Origin: Treponema sp.
Lineage (GTDB): Bacteria > Spirochaetota > Spirochaetia > Treponematales > Treponemataceae
Direction: 5' to 3'
DNA length: 9,693 nt
Assembly: GCA_017544745.1 (NCBI GenBank)
Contig: JAFYDO010000136.1
Location: 1-9,693 of the forward strand
Of the stretch, positions 1-7,948 are shown piece by piece. The notes beneath the pieces were generated by a model. The model saw only the letters and a program-made list of their open reading frames with translations. It did not search any database and was not told the origin of the DNA. Each line of letters opens with the position of its first letter. The stretch's first letter is position 1. The translations under genes and the position numbers were made by a program.

Positions 1-12
1 CCGGCCGAGTAA
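1..12 (+). CDS. Possible last codons of an upstream gene
   Basis: The first twelve bases read Pro-Ala-Glu-stop in frame 1, and the stop lies 3 bp before the next start codon. This would fit the tail of an upstream gene in the same operon. Only three codons are visible, so the product cannot be named and the reading is weak. Confidence 0.2.
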   Translation, partial: PAE

Positions 13-15
13 TGT

Positions 16-1371
16 ATGCAGAGAGTCCTTTTAGGTCTAGGTTCAAACAAAGCGTTTCATGGCATGAGCCCGTTGCAGCTTTTGCAGAATGCCTGCCATG
101 CCCTTGCTGGTCTTCTGGGCTCTCCGCGCTTTTCGTCGGTGTATAAAACCCGCGCCATGTATGTAGAAGATCAGGATGATTTTTACAACATGGCAGCTGT
201 TGGTTTTGTACCCGACACAATGACTGCCTTTGATTTATTAAAAAAAGTAAACGAAATAGAAGCAAAGTGGGGACGAGACCGTTCACAGGAAATCCGTTTT
301 GGTCCGCGCCCGCTTGATATTGATATAGAACTTTTTGGCGACATCACGCTAGATACCCCGGAGCTTACAATTCCTCATCCGCGCATGCACGAAAGAGCCT
401 TTGTTCTTGTTCCAAGCCTTGAGATTTTAACCGATTCTGCCGATATTCAAATAAGAGAAAAATACACTGCGTATTTGAATTCCCTGGATTTAAGGGATGG
501 CAGTGGTCAAATTGAACAGGTGGCGGTTATGAGCGACAATTTTGAAATTAAAGAAAAAGAAAATACAGGAGCTGCAGTTACTGCAACAGCCGAAGCAGAC
601 AAAAAAGGTCATGCATACAGAGCAGGGCAGTTTGAAGGTCCTCTTGATTTGCTCTGGTCTTTAATTCGCGAAAGTAAGGTAAATATTTACGATATCCCAA
701 TCGCTCAGATTACCGAGCAGTATCTTGAATATCTGGATTACGCTGTTCAGACAGATCTTGGCGACCTTTCAGAATTTTACAGCTGGGCCGCAAAGCTCAT
801 TTATATTAAGAGCCGTATGCTGCTTCCTGTTGAATTTAACTATGATGATGACGAAGACGAAGATCCACGCCAGGAGCTTGTAGATAAGCTCATCGAATAT
901 CAGAAGTTTAAGAAGCTTTCATCTTTGCTCGAAGACCAGGAAGACCAGTCTGAATGGAATTTTGAACGCAAAAAGATTGAACGCGTACTGCCTTTTGAAG
1001 AAAGCGACGACATGTGGGAAGAAATAGACACCTGGGAGCTTTTGCAGCAGATGCAGAGTCTCTTTAAGTCTATGATGGGCCAGTACTCCAACGAAAAAAT
1101 CCTTAACATGTACGAGGAAATCTCGGTAAACGAAAAAATTACTTTGATGAACGAGCTCCTCGAAGATAAAAAGGAATGTATGTTTACCGACCTCCTCACC
1201 CGCAAAGGCAACGAAATGGACGTCATCTGCGCCTTCATGGCCATCCTCGAAGCAGTAAAATTTAAAATGATTACCATCTTCCAAAATAAGCTGTTTGGTG
1301 ATATAAAGATATGTGCCAGAGAAGATAACGCTGGTTATATCCCTGACGAAGAAGAACTCACCAGTAACTAA
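16..1371 (+). CDS. folK-scpA: HPPK (FolK) - ScpA fusion protein
   Basis: One uninterrupted 451-codon frame carries two unrelated proteins. Residues 1-165 are HPPK, which transfers pyrophosphate from ATP to 6-hydroxymethyl-dihydropterin in folate synthesis. The N-terminal LGLGSN is at 6-11, and the signature RFGPRPLDIDIELFGD at 94-109 holds the Mg-binding pair D101 and D103, followed by LTIPHPRMHERAFVLVP. Residues 166-200 are a polar Ala/Glu/Lys linker. Residues 201-450 are ScpA, the kleisin subunit of the SMC-ScpAB condensin. They start with GQFEGPLDLLWSLI and IYDIPIAQITEQYLEYL, continue through an acidic stretch near 277-283, and end in the winged-helix region VICAFMAILEAVKFKMITIF that in the family contacts SMC. 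Stand-alone ScpA is usually about 250 residues, so both halves are complete. No strong Shine-Dalgarno precedes the ATG at 16; only GAG is seen. scpB follows 8 bp downstream. An internal start at 529 could yield ScpA alone (280 residues). Both domain assignments are firm. Whether the protein stays fused is not known. Confidence 0.9.
   Translation: MQRVLLGLGSNKAFHGMSPLQLLQNACHALAGLLGSPRFSSVYKTRAMYVEDQDDFYNMAAVGFVPDTMTAFDLLKKVNEIEAKWGRDRSQEIRFGPRPLDIDIELFGDITLDTPELTIPHPRMHERAFVLVPSLEILTDSADIQIREKYTAYLNSLDLRDGSGQIEQVAVMSDNFEIKEKENTGAAVTATAEADKKGHAYRAGQFEGPLDLLWSLIRESKVNIYDIPIAQITEQYLEYLDYAVQTDLGDLSEFYSWAAKLIYIKSRMLLPVEFNYDDDEDEDPRQELVDKLIEYQKFKKLSSLLEDQEDQSEWNFERKKIERVLPFEESDDMWEEIDTWELLQQMQSLFKSMMGQYSNEKILNMYEEISVNEKITLMNELLEDKKECMFTDLLTRKGNEMDVICAFMAILEAVKFKMITIFQNKLFGDIKICAREDNAGYIPDEEELTSN
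518..531 (+). promoter_or_regulatory. Candidate internal Shine-Dalgarno and ATG for free ScpA
   Basis: AGGTGG at 518-523, one mismatch from AGGAGG, lies 5 nt before an in-frame ATG at 529-531 (Met172 of the fusion). The ATG sits exactly at the junction between the HPPK fold and the polar linker before ScpA. This is where a second translation start would be expected if ScpA were also made separately. It may be coincidence, because the codons (Gln-Val-Ala-Val) are ordinary. Confidence 0.4.
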
Positions 1372-1379
1372 AGGAAGAT

Positions 1380-1919
1380 ATGGAATTCAATAAAGAAACC
1401 GCATTATGTGAGACAGTTTTGTTTTTGGAAAGCGAACCTGTTACATTAAAAGGGCTTGCCAGTAAGGCGCAGCTTTCGGAAGAAGTAACGGAAAAATGTC
1501 TCGAAAATCTTAAAGAAAAATATACCGCAGAAAATTCAGGCATTGAACTGGTAATGATTACCGGTGGCTGGTGCCTTGTGCCTAAAAAGGAATATTGGGC
1601 TGTGCTCAAGGAACAGTATGGTTCAAAGAGAGAAGGTCGTCTTTCACGCTCTGCACTGGAAACTCTTTCTATTATTGCTTATTCACAGCCAATTACTCGT
1701 GCAGAAATTGAAGCTATCCGCGGAGTAGGTGTAGACAATATGATTCGCCTGCTGCTTGAGAGAAACTTAATCAAGGAAGTAGGAAAAAAGGAAGCACCTG
1801 GACGTCCAACACTTTTTGGAACTACAAAGGAATTCCTGCGCCTGTTCCAGCTCAATTCAATAAGCGAACTTCCAAAGCTGGACGAAGACGACCAGGAGAG
1901 GTTCGAACTTGCCCGCTAG
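1380..1919 (+). CDS. scpB: Segregation and condensation protein B
   Basis: This 179-residue protein is ScpB, the winged-helix (kite) subunit that dimerises and binds the middle of ScpA in the SMC condensin, acting on the nucleoid in chromosome compaction and segregation. The first winged helix covers about 1-80. The second holds the family hallmark LSRSALETLSIIAYSQPITR at 89-108, then AEIEAIRGVGVDN, LLERNLIKEVGKK and APGRPTLFGTTKEFLRLF. Length is normal for the family (about 180-200). The start is set by AAGGAAG 8 nt downstream of the scpA stop. Translation is probably coupled with scpA, matching their one-complex role. The 3' end overlaps the start of the next gene by 11 bp. Confidence 0.95.
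   Translation: MEFNKETALCETVLFLESEPVTLKGLASKAQLSEEVTEKCLENLKEKYTAENSGIELVMITGGWCLVPKKEYWAVLKEQYGSKREGRLSRSALETLSIIAYSQPITRAEIEAIRGVGVDNMIRLLLERNLIKEVGKKEAPGRPTLFGTTKEFLRLFQLNSISELPKLDEDDQERFELAR
1894..1911 (+). promoter_or_regulatory. Strong Shine-Dalgarno with TTG start for the RluB-family gene
   Basis: AGGAGAGG at 1894-1901 lies 7 nt before TTG at 1909-1911, inside the last codons of scpB. No ATG or GTG is available in frame before the S4 domain, so the strong ribosome-binding site supports TTG as the real start and suggests translational coupling to scpB. Confidence 0.75.
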
Positions 1920-2646
1920 TTCAAACAATTCAGAAGAAAAAACTCGTCTCCAGGCTTACCTTGCTCATTGTGGAGTTGCAAGCCGCCGTGCATCAGAGCA
2001 GATTATTCTTGACGGCCGCGTAACTGTAAACGGAGCAGTTGTTACAGAATTAGGTACAAAGGTTGGACCTGCCGACAAAGTTTGTGTAGACGGCAAACCC
2101 GTTCATCTGGAAGCACGCAAGTGTTATGTACTTTTAAATAAACCCGCAGGCTTTGTCTGTTCTGCAAGCGACGAAAAAGGACGTCAGGTAGCCGCAGACC
2201 TTTTGCGTGGCAGCTATAAGGAACGCCTTTACAATGTTGGCCGTCTGGATATGTATTCCAAGGGCATGATTTTGTTTACAAACGACGGCGACTTTGCCGC
2301 AAAGCTGAGTCATCCAAGCAGCCAGATAGAAAAAGAATATATTGTAGAAACAAGCCAGGATGTAAGCCAAGAAACTGCAAAGCTGCTTGAACACGGTGTT
2401 CGTGTAGACAACATTTTTTATAAATGTGTGCGCTGTCAGGTTCTTAAACCCCGCAAAATCAAAATAGTTCTTATAGAAGGCAAAAACCGCGAAATCCGCA
2501 AAATGCTCGAAAGTCAGAACATAGGAACCCGCTCTCTGGTCCGTGTACGCATAGGTAACGTAAATCTTGATGATTTGAGACCCGGGGAGTTCAGAGATTT
2601 GACGGAATCTGAAATTAAGGGACTCCTTCAATTATGCAAGTCGTAG
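1909..2646 (+). CDS. rluB: RsuA/RluB-family pseudouridine synthase
   Basis: This 245-residue protein belongs to the RsuA/RluB/RluE/RluF family, which converts a uridine in rRNA to pseudouridine. RluB itself modifies 23S rRNA near the peptidyl-transferase centre. Residues 12-60 form an S4 RNA-binding domain (RLQAYLAHCGVASRRASEQI, then GRVTVNGAVV). The catalytic domain begins at KCYVLLNKPAGFVCS. The catalytic aspartate is D114 in VGRLDMYSKGMILFTNDG; the family signature usually has Leu, Ile, Val, Phe or Ala where Met is found after SKG. The C-terminal motif EGKNREIRKML is also present. Synteny with scpAB favours RluB over RsuA. The gene starts at TTG with a strong Shine-Dalgarno and overlaps scpB by 11 bp. 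It seems to end the operon: a new promoter begins 3 bp after its stop. Subfamily, and so target base, is inferred from context. Confidence 0.88.
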   Translation: MPASSNNSEEKTRLQAYLAHCGVASRRASEQIILDGRVTVNGAVVTELGTKVGPADKVCVDGKPVHLEARKCYVLLNKPAGFVCSASDEKGRQVAADLLRGSYKERLYNVGRLDMYSKGMILFTNDGDFAAKLSHPSSQIEKEYIVETSQDVSQETAKLLEHGVRVDNIFYKCVRCQVLKPRKIKIVLIEGKNREIRKMLESQNIGTRSLVRVRIGNVNLDDLRPGEFRDLTESEIKGLLQLCKS

Positions 2647-2648
2647 AT

Positions 2649-2678
2649 TTGACAAAATCAAAAATCATAATATATAAT
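2649..2678 (+). promoter_or_regulatory. Consensus sigma-70 promoter for the membrane regulator
   Basis: TTGACA at 2649-2654 and TATAAT at 2673-2678 match the -35 and -10 consensus exactly and are 18 bp apart. The expected transcription start, about 7 nt after the -10 box, is at 2685-2686, which is the A of the next gene's ATG. The mRNA would therefore be leaderless or nearly so. Confidence 0.7.
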
Positions 2679-2685
2679 TTATCAA

Positions 2686-3717
2686 ATGGTAAATCTCATC
2701 AAACTCTACAAAGAGCGTTATTATATTTCTCCTTTGGATCTTGCGGACGCTGCGGAAACAAACCGCCTTCATCTTTTGATTGTAAGTCCTTTATTACTTG
2801 CCTTTGGCTTGGGAGATTTAATAGTAATTTTTTCGTTTCATTTTCATGATTTAGCCAATTATATTCCGTCAATTATATACTTTGGCATTTTTACCATAGC
2901 AAGTGCCGCAATGCTCATCTATTCCAGATGGGTAAAAAAAGTAGACCGTAAAAAATCCTATATATTAAAAACAATTCCTTTTTATCTGCTTTTTTGCATG
3001 GCAGTTTCTGCGGCTGTGTATAATTTTTATATTCTAGGTCAGCCGTTTAATGGTGTTCTTACTTATTGTATTACAGGCATGGTAGCCTTAATGTCGTTTA
3101 CTTTTTCACCGTTGTTCTTTTTTGGGGCCCTTGCCCTGGGACTATGTTTTTTTATCCCGGGCGTGTATAAAAACTTTGGTGTAACTGGCCTGCTTGATAC
3201 AATTCTTGCCGCAATTTTGATGCACGCCTTTTCGCTATACAAACGATATACAGAAAAAAAATATATTATGATGCTCAAAAAGCAAAAGCAGAACCTTGAA
3301 GCAAAAACCTTTGGTAATTTTACACTGCTTTACGAAAACAAAGTTGTAAAATTTTCAAGGTCCAAATCTCCCGAGCTTCTTGCATATCTTATTTACAAAA
3401 AGGGTAGTTCGGTTCAGACCAAAGAACTGCTTTCTGTTTTATACGGCGACCATGCCGATTCTGCCCGTTACGGTGCAAGCCTTCGCAATCTTATTGTAGA
3501 TGTAAGGCACAGCCTTGCCGAACTTGAAATTGAAAAATTCTTTATTGCCGAATACAACAACTTCCGAATCAACCCCGAAGTTATCTGCTGCGACTACTAC
3601 GATTTTCTGGCAGGCGACAGTGAAGCTATAAAATCCTTTGCCGGTGAGTTCATGTCCCAATTCTCCTGGGCCGAAGAAACCACCGCCTTCCTAGAAATGA
3701 AGGTCAGCGGACGGTAG
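2686..3717 (+). CDS. Six-helix membrane protein with C-terminal SARP-like winged-helix DNA-binding domain
   Basis: This 343-residue protein is probably a membrane-anchored transcription regulator. About six hydrophobic segments are visible (near 28-50, 58-80, 93-115, 121-139, 139-158 and 164-184). A basic, possibly coiled-coil linker (KRYTEKKYIMMLKKQKQNLE) follows at 186-205. Residues 208-308 resemble the winged-helix domain of SARP/OmpR-type regulators in Firmicutes-like proteins: TFGNFTLLYENKVVKFSRSK, SPELLAYLIYKKGSSVQTKE, LLSVLYGD, LRNLIVDVRHSLAELEIEKF and a closing CCDYYDFLAGD. An even number of helices puts both ends in the cytoplasm, as DNA binding needs. There is no receiver domain, so signals presumably come through the membrane part. 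The start at 2686 is the only ATG after an in-frame stop at 2668, and no Shine-Dalgarno precedes it; this fits the leaderless promoter. The gene converges on the lipoprotein gene with a 3-bp gap. The fold is fairly sure, the regulatory role is inferred, and target and ligand are unknown. Confidence 0.75.
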   Translation: MVNLIKLYKERYYISPLDLADAAETNRLHLLIVSPLLLAFGLGDLIVIFSFHFHDLANYIPSIIYFGIFTIASAAMLIYSRWVKKVDRKKSYILKTIPFYLLFCMAVSAAVYNFYILGQPFNGVLTYCITGMVALMSFTFSPLFFFGALALGLCFFIPGVYKNFGVTGLLDTILAAILMHAFSLYKRYTEKKYIMMLKKQKQNLEAKTFGNFTLLYENKVVKFSRSKSPELLAYLIYKKGSSVQTKELLSVLYGDHADSARYGASLRNLIVDVRHSLAELEIEKFFIAEYNNFRINPEVICCDYYDFLAGDSEAIKSFAGEFMSQFSWAEETTAFLEMKVSGR

Positions 3718-3720
3718 GGG

Positions 3721-6700
3721 TTAATGCTTTTGCTTGATGTCGGACATTATTACAGTGCCATCGGCAAAGTGGAAGATGGTGGTGTAATAATAACCTTTAG
3801 GAATAACCTTTAAATTGTCATTGGTATAATAACCCATCATAATAACTGTTGGAGAATTTATATCGTATGCATCGTTATTTACAAGTTGTATTCCTGTATC
3901 GGCTCCTTCGTTTTCCCAAATAAGGCGGGCATCTTCGTCGTAAATTGAGCTGGTAAGCTTTTCTTTACTGAACATTGTATGAGCAAGAACAGGCTTGTCA
4001 CTGTATACCAGATATCCATTCAATCCTTCTATACAATTCTTTGTGCTGCAATTAGCAGAATACTCGCCAGTATAAATATATTCATAATATAAATGGCCTT
4101 TTTCTTTTACTGCAACATTTTGTCCTTCGTTTTTAATATAAGCCCTTATTCTGCCCCACCTGCTGATGTCTCCACCCATGCCTTGAGGTAATTTGTAAAC
4201 TGTCTTGAAAACAAGAGGATTATCGGTTGTTAATACTTTATAAGGACGAGGTTCACCAGGTTGGGTAGATTCACTGTCTATAAAGTTTACAGCATTGAAT
4301 ATTTCATTTGGATCCGGAGAGCGCCAGAAATATATACGATTGTCATTAAAATATTCCGAATTTAAATATTGTAACTCTACACACAAATCTTCTGGTAATT
4401 GTCCGGCTGCAAGTAAATCGTTTCTTTTTCTAAAGTCGAGAGTTACTTCCCAAGCTGAATAATTATATGTATCAGTTTGTGGAGTTTGCGTCTCTTCTCC
4501 TGTTTCTGGGTTTAATGTAGTTACAGTATAGCTCACAGTTTCCTCAAATTGGGTTTGTTTCTTTTGAACAGGCAGTTTTCCCAAAGAAGTTGTCATAACC
4601 GGATAATATGCTAAAGCACTGTTTCCATACGCATCTTCTGCAACTATATAAACAACATTCATGCCTGGTTTTGTATTCTCGAATGGTATAACTACAGTAT
4701 CCCCATTTGGATAGTATGTGAGAGTGTGTTTATATTTAGCAAAACTTGTTTCGAGTTCTTCCTGAGAATAAACAGAAGTTAATTTATAATCATTTGACTG
4801 AGAAGGAATTATATAATAAGAAAGCTCAGCTTTTTCATTATTACTGTCAATGTATTTTGGATTAGCATCTGAAGGACTTGCTATAATCAGATAAGAACCT
4901 TCCAAAATAGGTAATGACATACCACTTGTTTGGCTATTAATATCTGGAGGTGTTACATCAAGATTGCAGGAATAAAGAATTACATTTCCTGATGAATCCT
5001 TAAATCCAGGGTAGCTCTGATATGCGTCTGACTCTCCTGAAACTGCTTTTGTGTTACCTTCAAACTTAAGAGTTTTATAGTCTTTCAGTTTAAAGTTATT
5101 CTCTATGTAGTTTATTAAACCATTCTGAGCTTTTAGTGTATTAAAGAAGGTATTAATTTCGTTATCAGATGCATTTTCTGCAGTTTTTTCTTCTCCTCCT
5201 TCTAATGTTATAGTCAGATTATTGTCTCTAATAATATTTCTAAAAGCATTTCTTGGGTTATCTACAGATTCCCCCTCTCCTCCAGGCATAAGACCTTCTA
5301 GAATTGGTATTTGAAGAACAGGTACATAATATTTTTGCTTAGCGTCATCATAAGCTTCTATGCGTATTGTATACTTACATTGTGCCGGGTTATCAGTAGA
5401 AAGGAAAAGAGTTGGTGATGATTCTCTTTGTGAATAACCATCTACAAATTGAATTGTTGTTGAATTACCATCGCCAAATACGTTCATAGGCTCTAAAAAG
5501 AAGTAATATGTGACTTTATCATAACCAGGATATGCTGTATTTATATAATCAGCTAAGCTGATTTTATATACCCCGACATTTTTTATTGGAGTAACTTCAA
5601 TTTTGATTTGTTCTTTTATAGGAATTATTTTGTCTTCTGTAGAAAAACCTAAGACAAGGTCATATTCAGATATATCATTATTTGAATCACTTGAAGCTTC
5701 ATTTGAAAGTCCCAAATCCTTACCGTACATTGCAAAAGCATATTCTCCAGCTGCATTGTAGCCGTCTGTCCAGTACGGTGGATCTGATGGTTTGGACTTT
5801 GGTCCATGTAATATTTTTCCTCCATAGCTGTCTGTGTCCGGGAAACTGCTGCGGAAAGCTTCTTGTGATTCAGGGTAATTCTGTGTGTCAAAGTATTTCC
5901 AGCTTGTTATGGATGCTTCTATCTTGTTAACACTGCGGGGACCTGGGAAATTTCCAAAGTCAGCAATTGCAAAGCCATTGAAGGTTCCTTTTGGTTGAAT
6001 TACAACTAACAGGTCTTCTCCAGCTATATGGGTTGCAGTGGCATTGATATACCAGGTAGTATAATCTGAAAGTATATCATCAAAACGGGCCGATATGGTT
6101 TCTGTCATCTCTGTGATGGAATTATAATTCTGTTTTTCATAATTACTTTCGTTCAAGGTGTAAAAATCGTAATTTAGTAAAAACTTTACACCAGCGCCAC
6201 CACTATTTTGCTGATTAGCCTGGTCAATACACATTGCAAGATAAGAAAGCAAATTTGCCGGCCCATAAAGGTATTGTGAGTTATCGCCGTCATAAATTAA
6301 CTGAATTTCCAAAGCAGGAGGTATTATTTTAGAAACAATTCTTTCGTTTCCAACAGTATCTTTACAATTAACCTTTAAGAAAACAATTTTATTTGGGTCT
6401 CGCTTTATAGAATAAGTATTACCGTTTTTTGCAGCAGCGGTAAAACTCTTATCATCATTGCTATCATAACTCCAGAAAACAGAAAGTTCGTATGGAGAAG
6501 AACAACCTTGATAGAAGGTGTCGACTGCTGTCTCTTTAAATGAAAGTGTAATGGTTTGTGTTCCATCTGCGTTATCTGTATATAAATTATCAATCCTTTG
6601 AACCAGTTCTTCATAAGACTCAGAGATTTGTTGGTTATTAGGATTATTAGGATCTACAGGAATATTATTATTTGTTGTAGCTACAGCCTCATTTTCATAT

Positions 6701-7938
6701 TTGAATTTAATTGTACCAGAATCAATTGAGTTATCTTTTACTATATATACACTCTTATAAGTTGAACTGTTATTTCCTGCATTGTCTTGGGCATAAACGT
6801 CTAACAGAATAATACCATCTCCAGGAGTATTCATTTCGTAATCAATATAATATTTGCCGGTGAGCTCATTTATTTTTGCAGGTACAAAGAAAGAACCTGT
6901 TACGAGGTTTGCGGCAGAACCGTCGGTGTATTTATAATGAGTTTCTTTTACATTTGCACCGCCTATTCCAGAACCCTCATCAGAACCTTCAAATTCAATA
7001 TAAACAGAATTGGAAACACGGTTCTTTCCAAAATCACCAAAATTATTAGCAGCTGTTCCTGTTGCCCAGGAAGCAAAGGCTGTAGTTGTGAGTTCCTTAT
7101 AATATTTATTATTTACATCAGAAGTAGAATAAACTGTAATTTCATTAATAACTGGAATAACAGTATCAAAGGTTTTTCCTACTCTATATTTATGAAGAAC
7201 TGTTCCATTACCGGAATATCCTTCTTCGTCTATGATATTGGTCAAATCAATTGAAACAATAATGTCCTTGCTGGAAATATTTCCTTCCGGATCAACCAGT
7301 CTTAGATTCTTGTTTGTCGGTATAAGAAGCATTGTGGAGTCTGCAGAAAAATATGGTTCTCCAAAATAATCAGCAAGATTCTGTCCTGAAGCATCAGTTA
7401 TGGCAGGAACAAAATATTGAGTTGCAGTTACCGGTTTGTTAAATACGATGCGAATTGTGCTGTCCTGGTCCCAGTCTTTTGACATATCTGGTTTACATTC
7501 TTCTGCTATGATTGCAGGCATTTCAACACAATCCGGCACAATCAAAATGTCTGTTGCTTCTTTGAGGAGCTTGATGGAAACTTTGTAGATGCCTTTCTGG
7601 TCGTCGTGGTCGGTTACCTGGAATTCGACGCAGTCATCCATGCTCAGGTCTGTATCAGATGCGTTTACGGCTTTGAGGCCTTTGAATATGTAGGCATCTT
7701 TTTTGACATTAAATTGAACTGTTATGGAATAGCCAACCTTACATTCCTTTTCGCCGCTGGAGAGGAAGGAACCCATGGTGGTGTCCTGGGATATGATAAG
7801 GATAAAACTTTTGGCATTGCTGTAGGCAATCTGTTTTTCGAGCTGGTCTTTTACGTCGCTGCCGCTCATAAAGTTTTCGCAGGAAGTAAAAAGGAATAAT
7901 AAGGCTCCTGCCAGTACGAAAAGTGTTTTTTTAATCAT
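3721..7938 (-). CDS. Very large lipoprotein with bacterial Ig-like modules, function unknown
   Basis: The gene encodes 1405 residues. The N-terminus MIKKTLFVLAGALLFLFTSC is a lipoprotein signal peptide with lipid-bearing Cys20; Phe at -3 departs from the classical lipobox but suits relaxed spirochaetal ones. Residues 36-137 (DQLEKQIAYSNAKSFILIIS, then KVGYSITVQFNVKKDAYIFKG) resemble a small beta domain common at the start of large Treponema lipoproteins. Residues 139-257 look like an SbsA-type Ig-like domain (STIRIVFNKPV, STMLLIPTN, LTNIIDEEGYSGNGT). Further Ig-like units end in related strands: LLDVYAQDNAGNNSSTYKSV, KVNCKDTVGNERIVSK and VYIVAEDAYGNSALAYYPV. The protein is rich in Asn, Tyr, Ser and Thr. 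I see no protease, glycosidase or other catalytic motif. It is probably exported and lipid-anchored, perhaps on the cell surface, as an adhesin, binding or structural protein. The start at 7938 is chosen for GGAGGA just upstream and because the signal peptide begins there; an earlier ATG at 7977 would bury it behind 13 residues. DNA is visibly more A+T-rich than in the neighbouring housekeeping genes. Confidence 0.85.
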   Translation of the reverse strand: MIKKTLFVLAGALLFLFTSCENFMSGSDVKDQLEKQIAYSNAKSFILIISQDTTMGSFLSSGEKECKVGYSITVQFNVKKDAYIFKGLKAVNASDTDLSMDDCVEFQVTDHDDQKGIYKVSIKLLKEATDILIVPDCVEMPAIIAEECKPDMSKDWDQDSTIRIVFNKPVTATQYFVPAITDASGQNLADYFGEPYFSADSTMLLIPTNKNLRLVDPEGNISSKDIIVSIDLTNIIDEEGYSGNGTVLHKYRVGKTFDTVIPVINEITVYSTSDVNNKYYKELTTTAFASWATGTAANNFGDFGKNRVSNSVYIEFEGSDEGSGIGGANVKETHYKYTDGSAANLVTGSFFVPAKINELTGKYYIDYEMNTPGDGIILLDVYAQDNAGNNSSTYKSVYIVKDNSIDSGTIKFKYENEAVATTNNNIPVDPNNPNNQQISESYEELVQRIDNLYTDNADGTQTITLSFKETAVDTFYQGCSSPYELSVFWSYDSNDDKSFTAAAKNGNTYSIKRDPNKIVFLKVNCKDTVGNERIVSKIIPPALEIQLIYDGDNSQYLYGPANLLSYLAMCIDQANQQNSGGAGVKFLLNYDFYTLNESNYEKQNYNSITEMTETISARFDDILSDYTTWYINATATHIAGEDLLVVIQPKGTFNGFAIADFGNFPGPRSVNKIEASITSWKYFDTQNYPESQEAFRSSFPDTDSYGGKILHGPKSKPSDPPYWTDGYNAAGEYAFAMYGKDLGLSNEASSDSNNDISEYDLVLGFSTEDKIIPIKEQIKIEVTPIKNVGVYKISLADYINTAYPGYDKVTYYFFLEPMNVFGDGNSTTIQFVDGYSQRESSPTLFLSTDNPAQCKYTIRIEAYDDAKQKYYVPVLQIPILEGLMPGGEGESVDNPRNAFRNIIRDNNLTITLEGGEEKTAENASDNEINTFFNTLKAQNGLINYIENNFKLKDYKTLKFEGNTKAVSGESDAYQSYPGFKDSSGNVILYSCNLDVTPPDINSQTSGMSLPILEGSYLIIASPSDANPKYIDSNNEKAELSYYIIPSQSNDYKLTSVYSQEELETSFAKYKHTLTYYPNGDTVVIPFENTKPGMNVVYIVAEDAYGNSALAYYPVMTTSLGKLPVQKKQTQFEETVSYTVTTLNPETGEETQTPQTDTYNYSAWEVTLDFRKRNDLLAAGQLPEDLCVELQYLNSEYFNDNRIYFWRSPDPNEIFNAVNFIDSESTQPGEPRPYKVLTTDNPLVFKTVYKLPQGMGGDISRWGRIRAYIKNEGQNVAVKEKGHLYYEYIYTGEYSANCSTKNCIEGLNGYLVYSDKPVLAHTMFSKEKLTSSIYDEDARLIWENEGADTGIQLVNNDAYDINSPTVIMMGYYTNDNLKVIPKGYYYTTIFHFADGTVIMSDIKQKH

Positions 7939-7942
7939 CGTG

Positions 7943-7948
7943 TCCTCC
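7943..7948 (-). promoter_or_regulatory. Shine-Dalgarno that sets the lipoprotein start
   Basis: On the minus strand GGAGGA is followed by CACG and then ATG at 7938. It fixes the start at the signal peptide. No convincing -10 and -35 pair lies directly before it. The best seen, TGGACA at 7999-7994 and TTAAAT at 7974-7969, has a 19-bp spacer and is weak. Confidence 0.7.

Noticed and set aside
2134..2631. A 165-codon frame antisense to rluB
   Set aside because: It lies wholly opposite a well-conserved enzyme gene and its translation resembles nothing; it is a shadow of the real gene.
2634..2849. A 71-codon + strand frame starting in the tail of rluB
   Set aside because: It overlaps the regulator in another frame, has no Shine-Dalgarno, and its protein has no domain-like pattern. 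The regulator frame shows clear membrane helices and a DNA-binding domain.
3686..3703. Hairpin CCTTC-loop-GAAGG as a terminator at the convergent gene ends
   Set aside because: The stem is only 5 bp, lies inside the regulator coding sequence and has no T-run after it on either strand.
7606..7899. A 97-codon + strand frame opposite the start of the lipoprotein gene
   Set aside because: It is antisense to the lipoprotein N-terminus, with no ribosome-binding site or recognisable domain.
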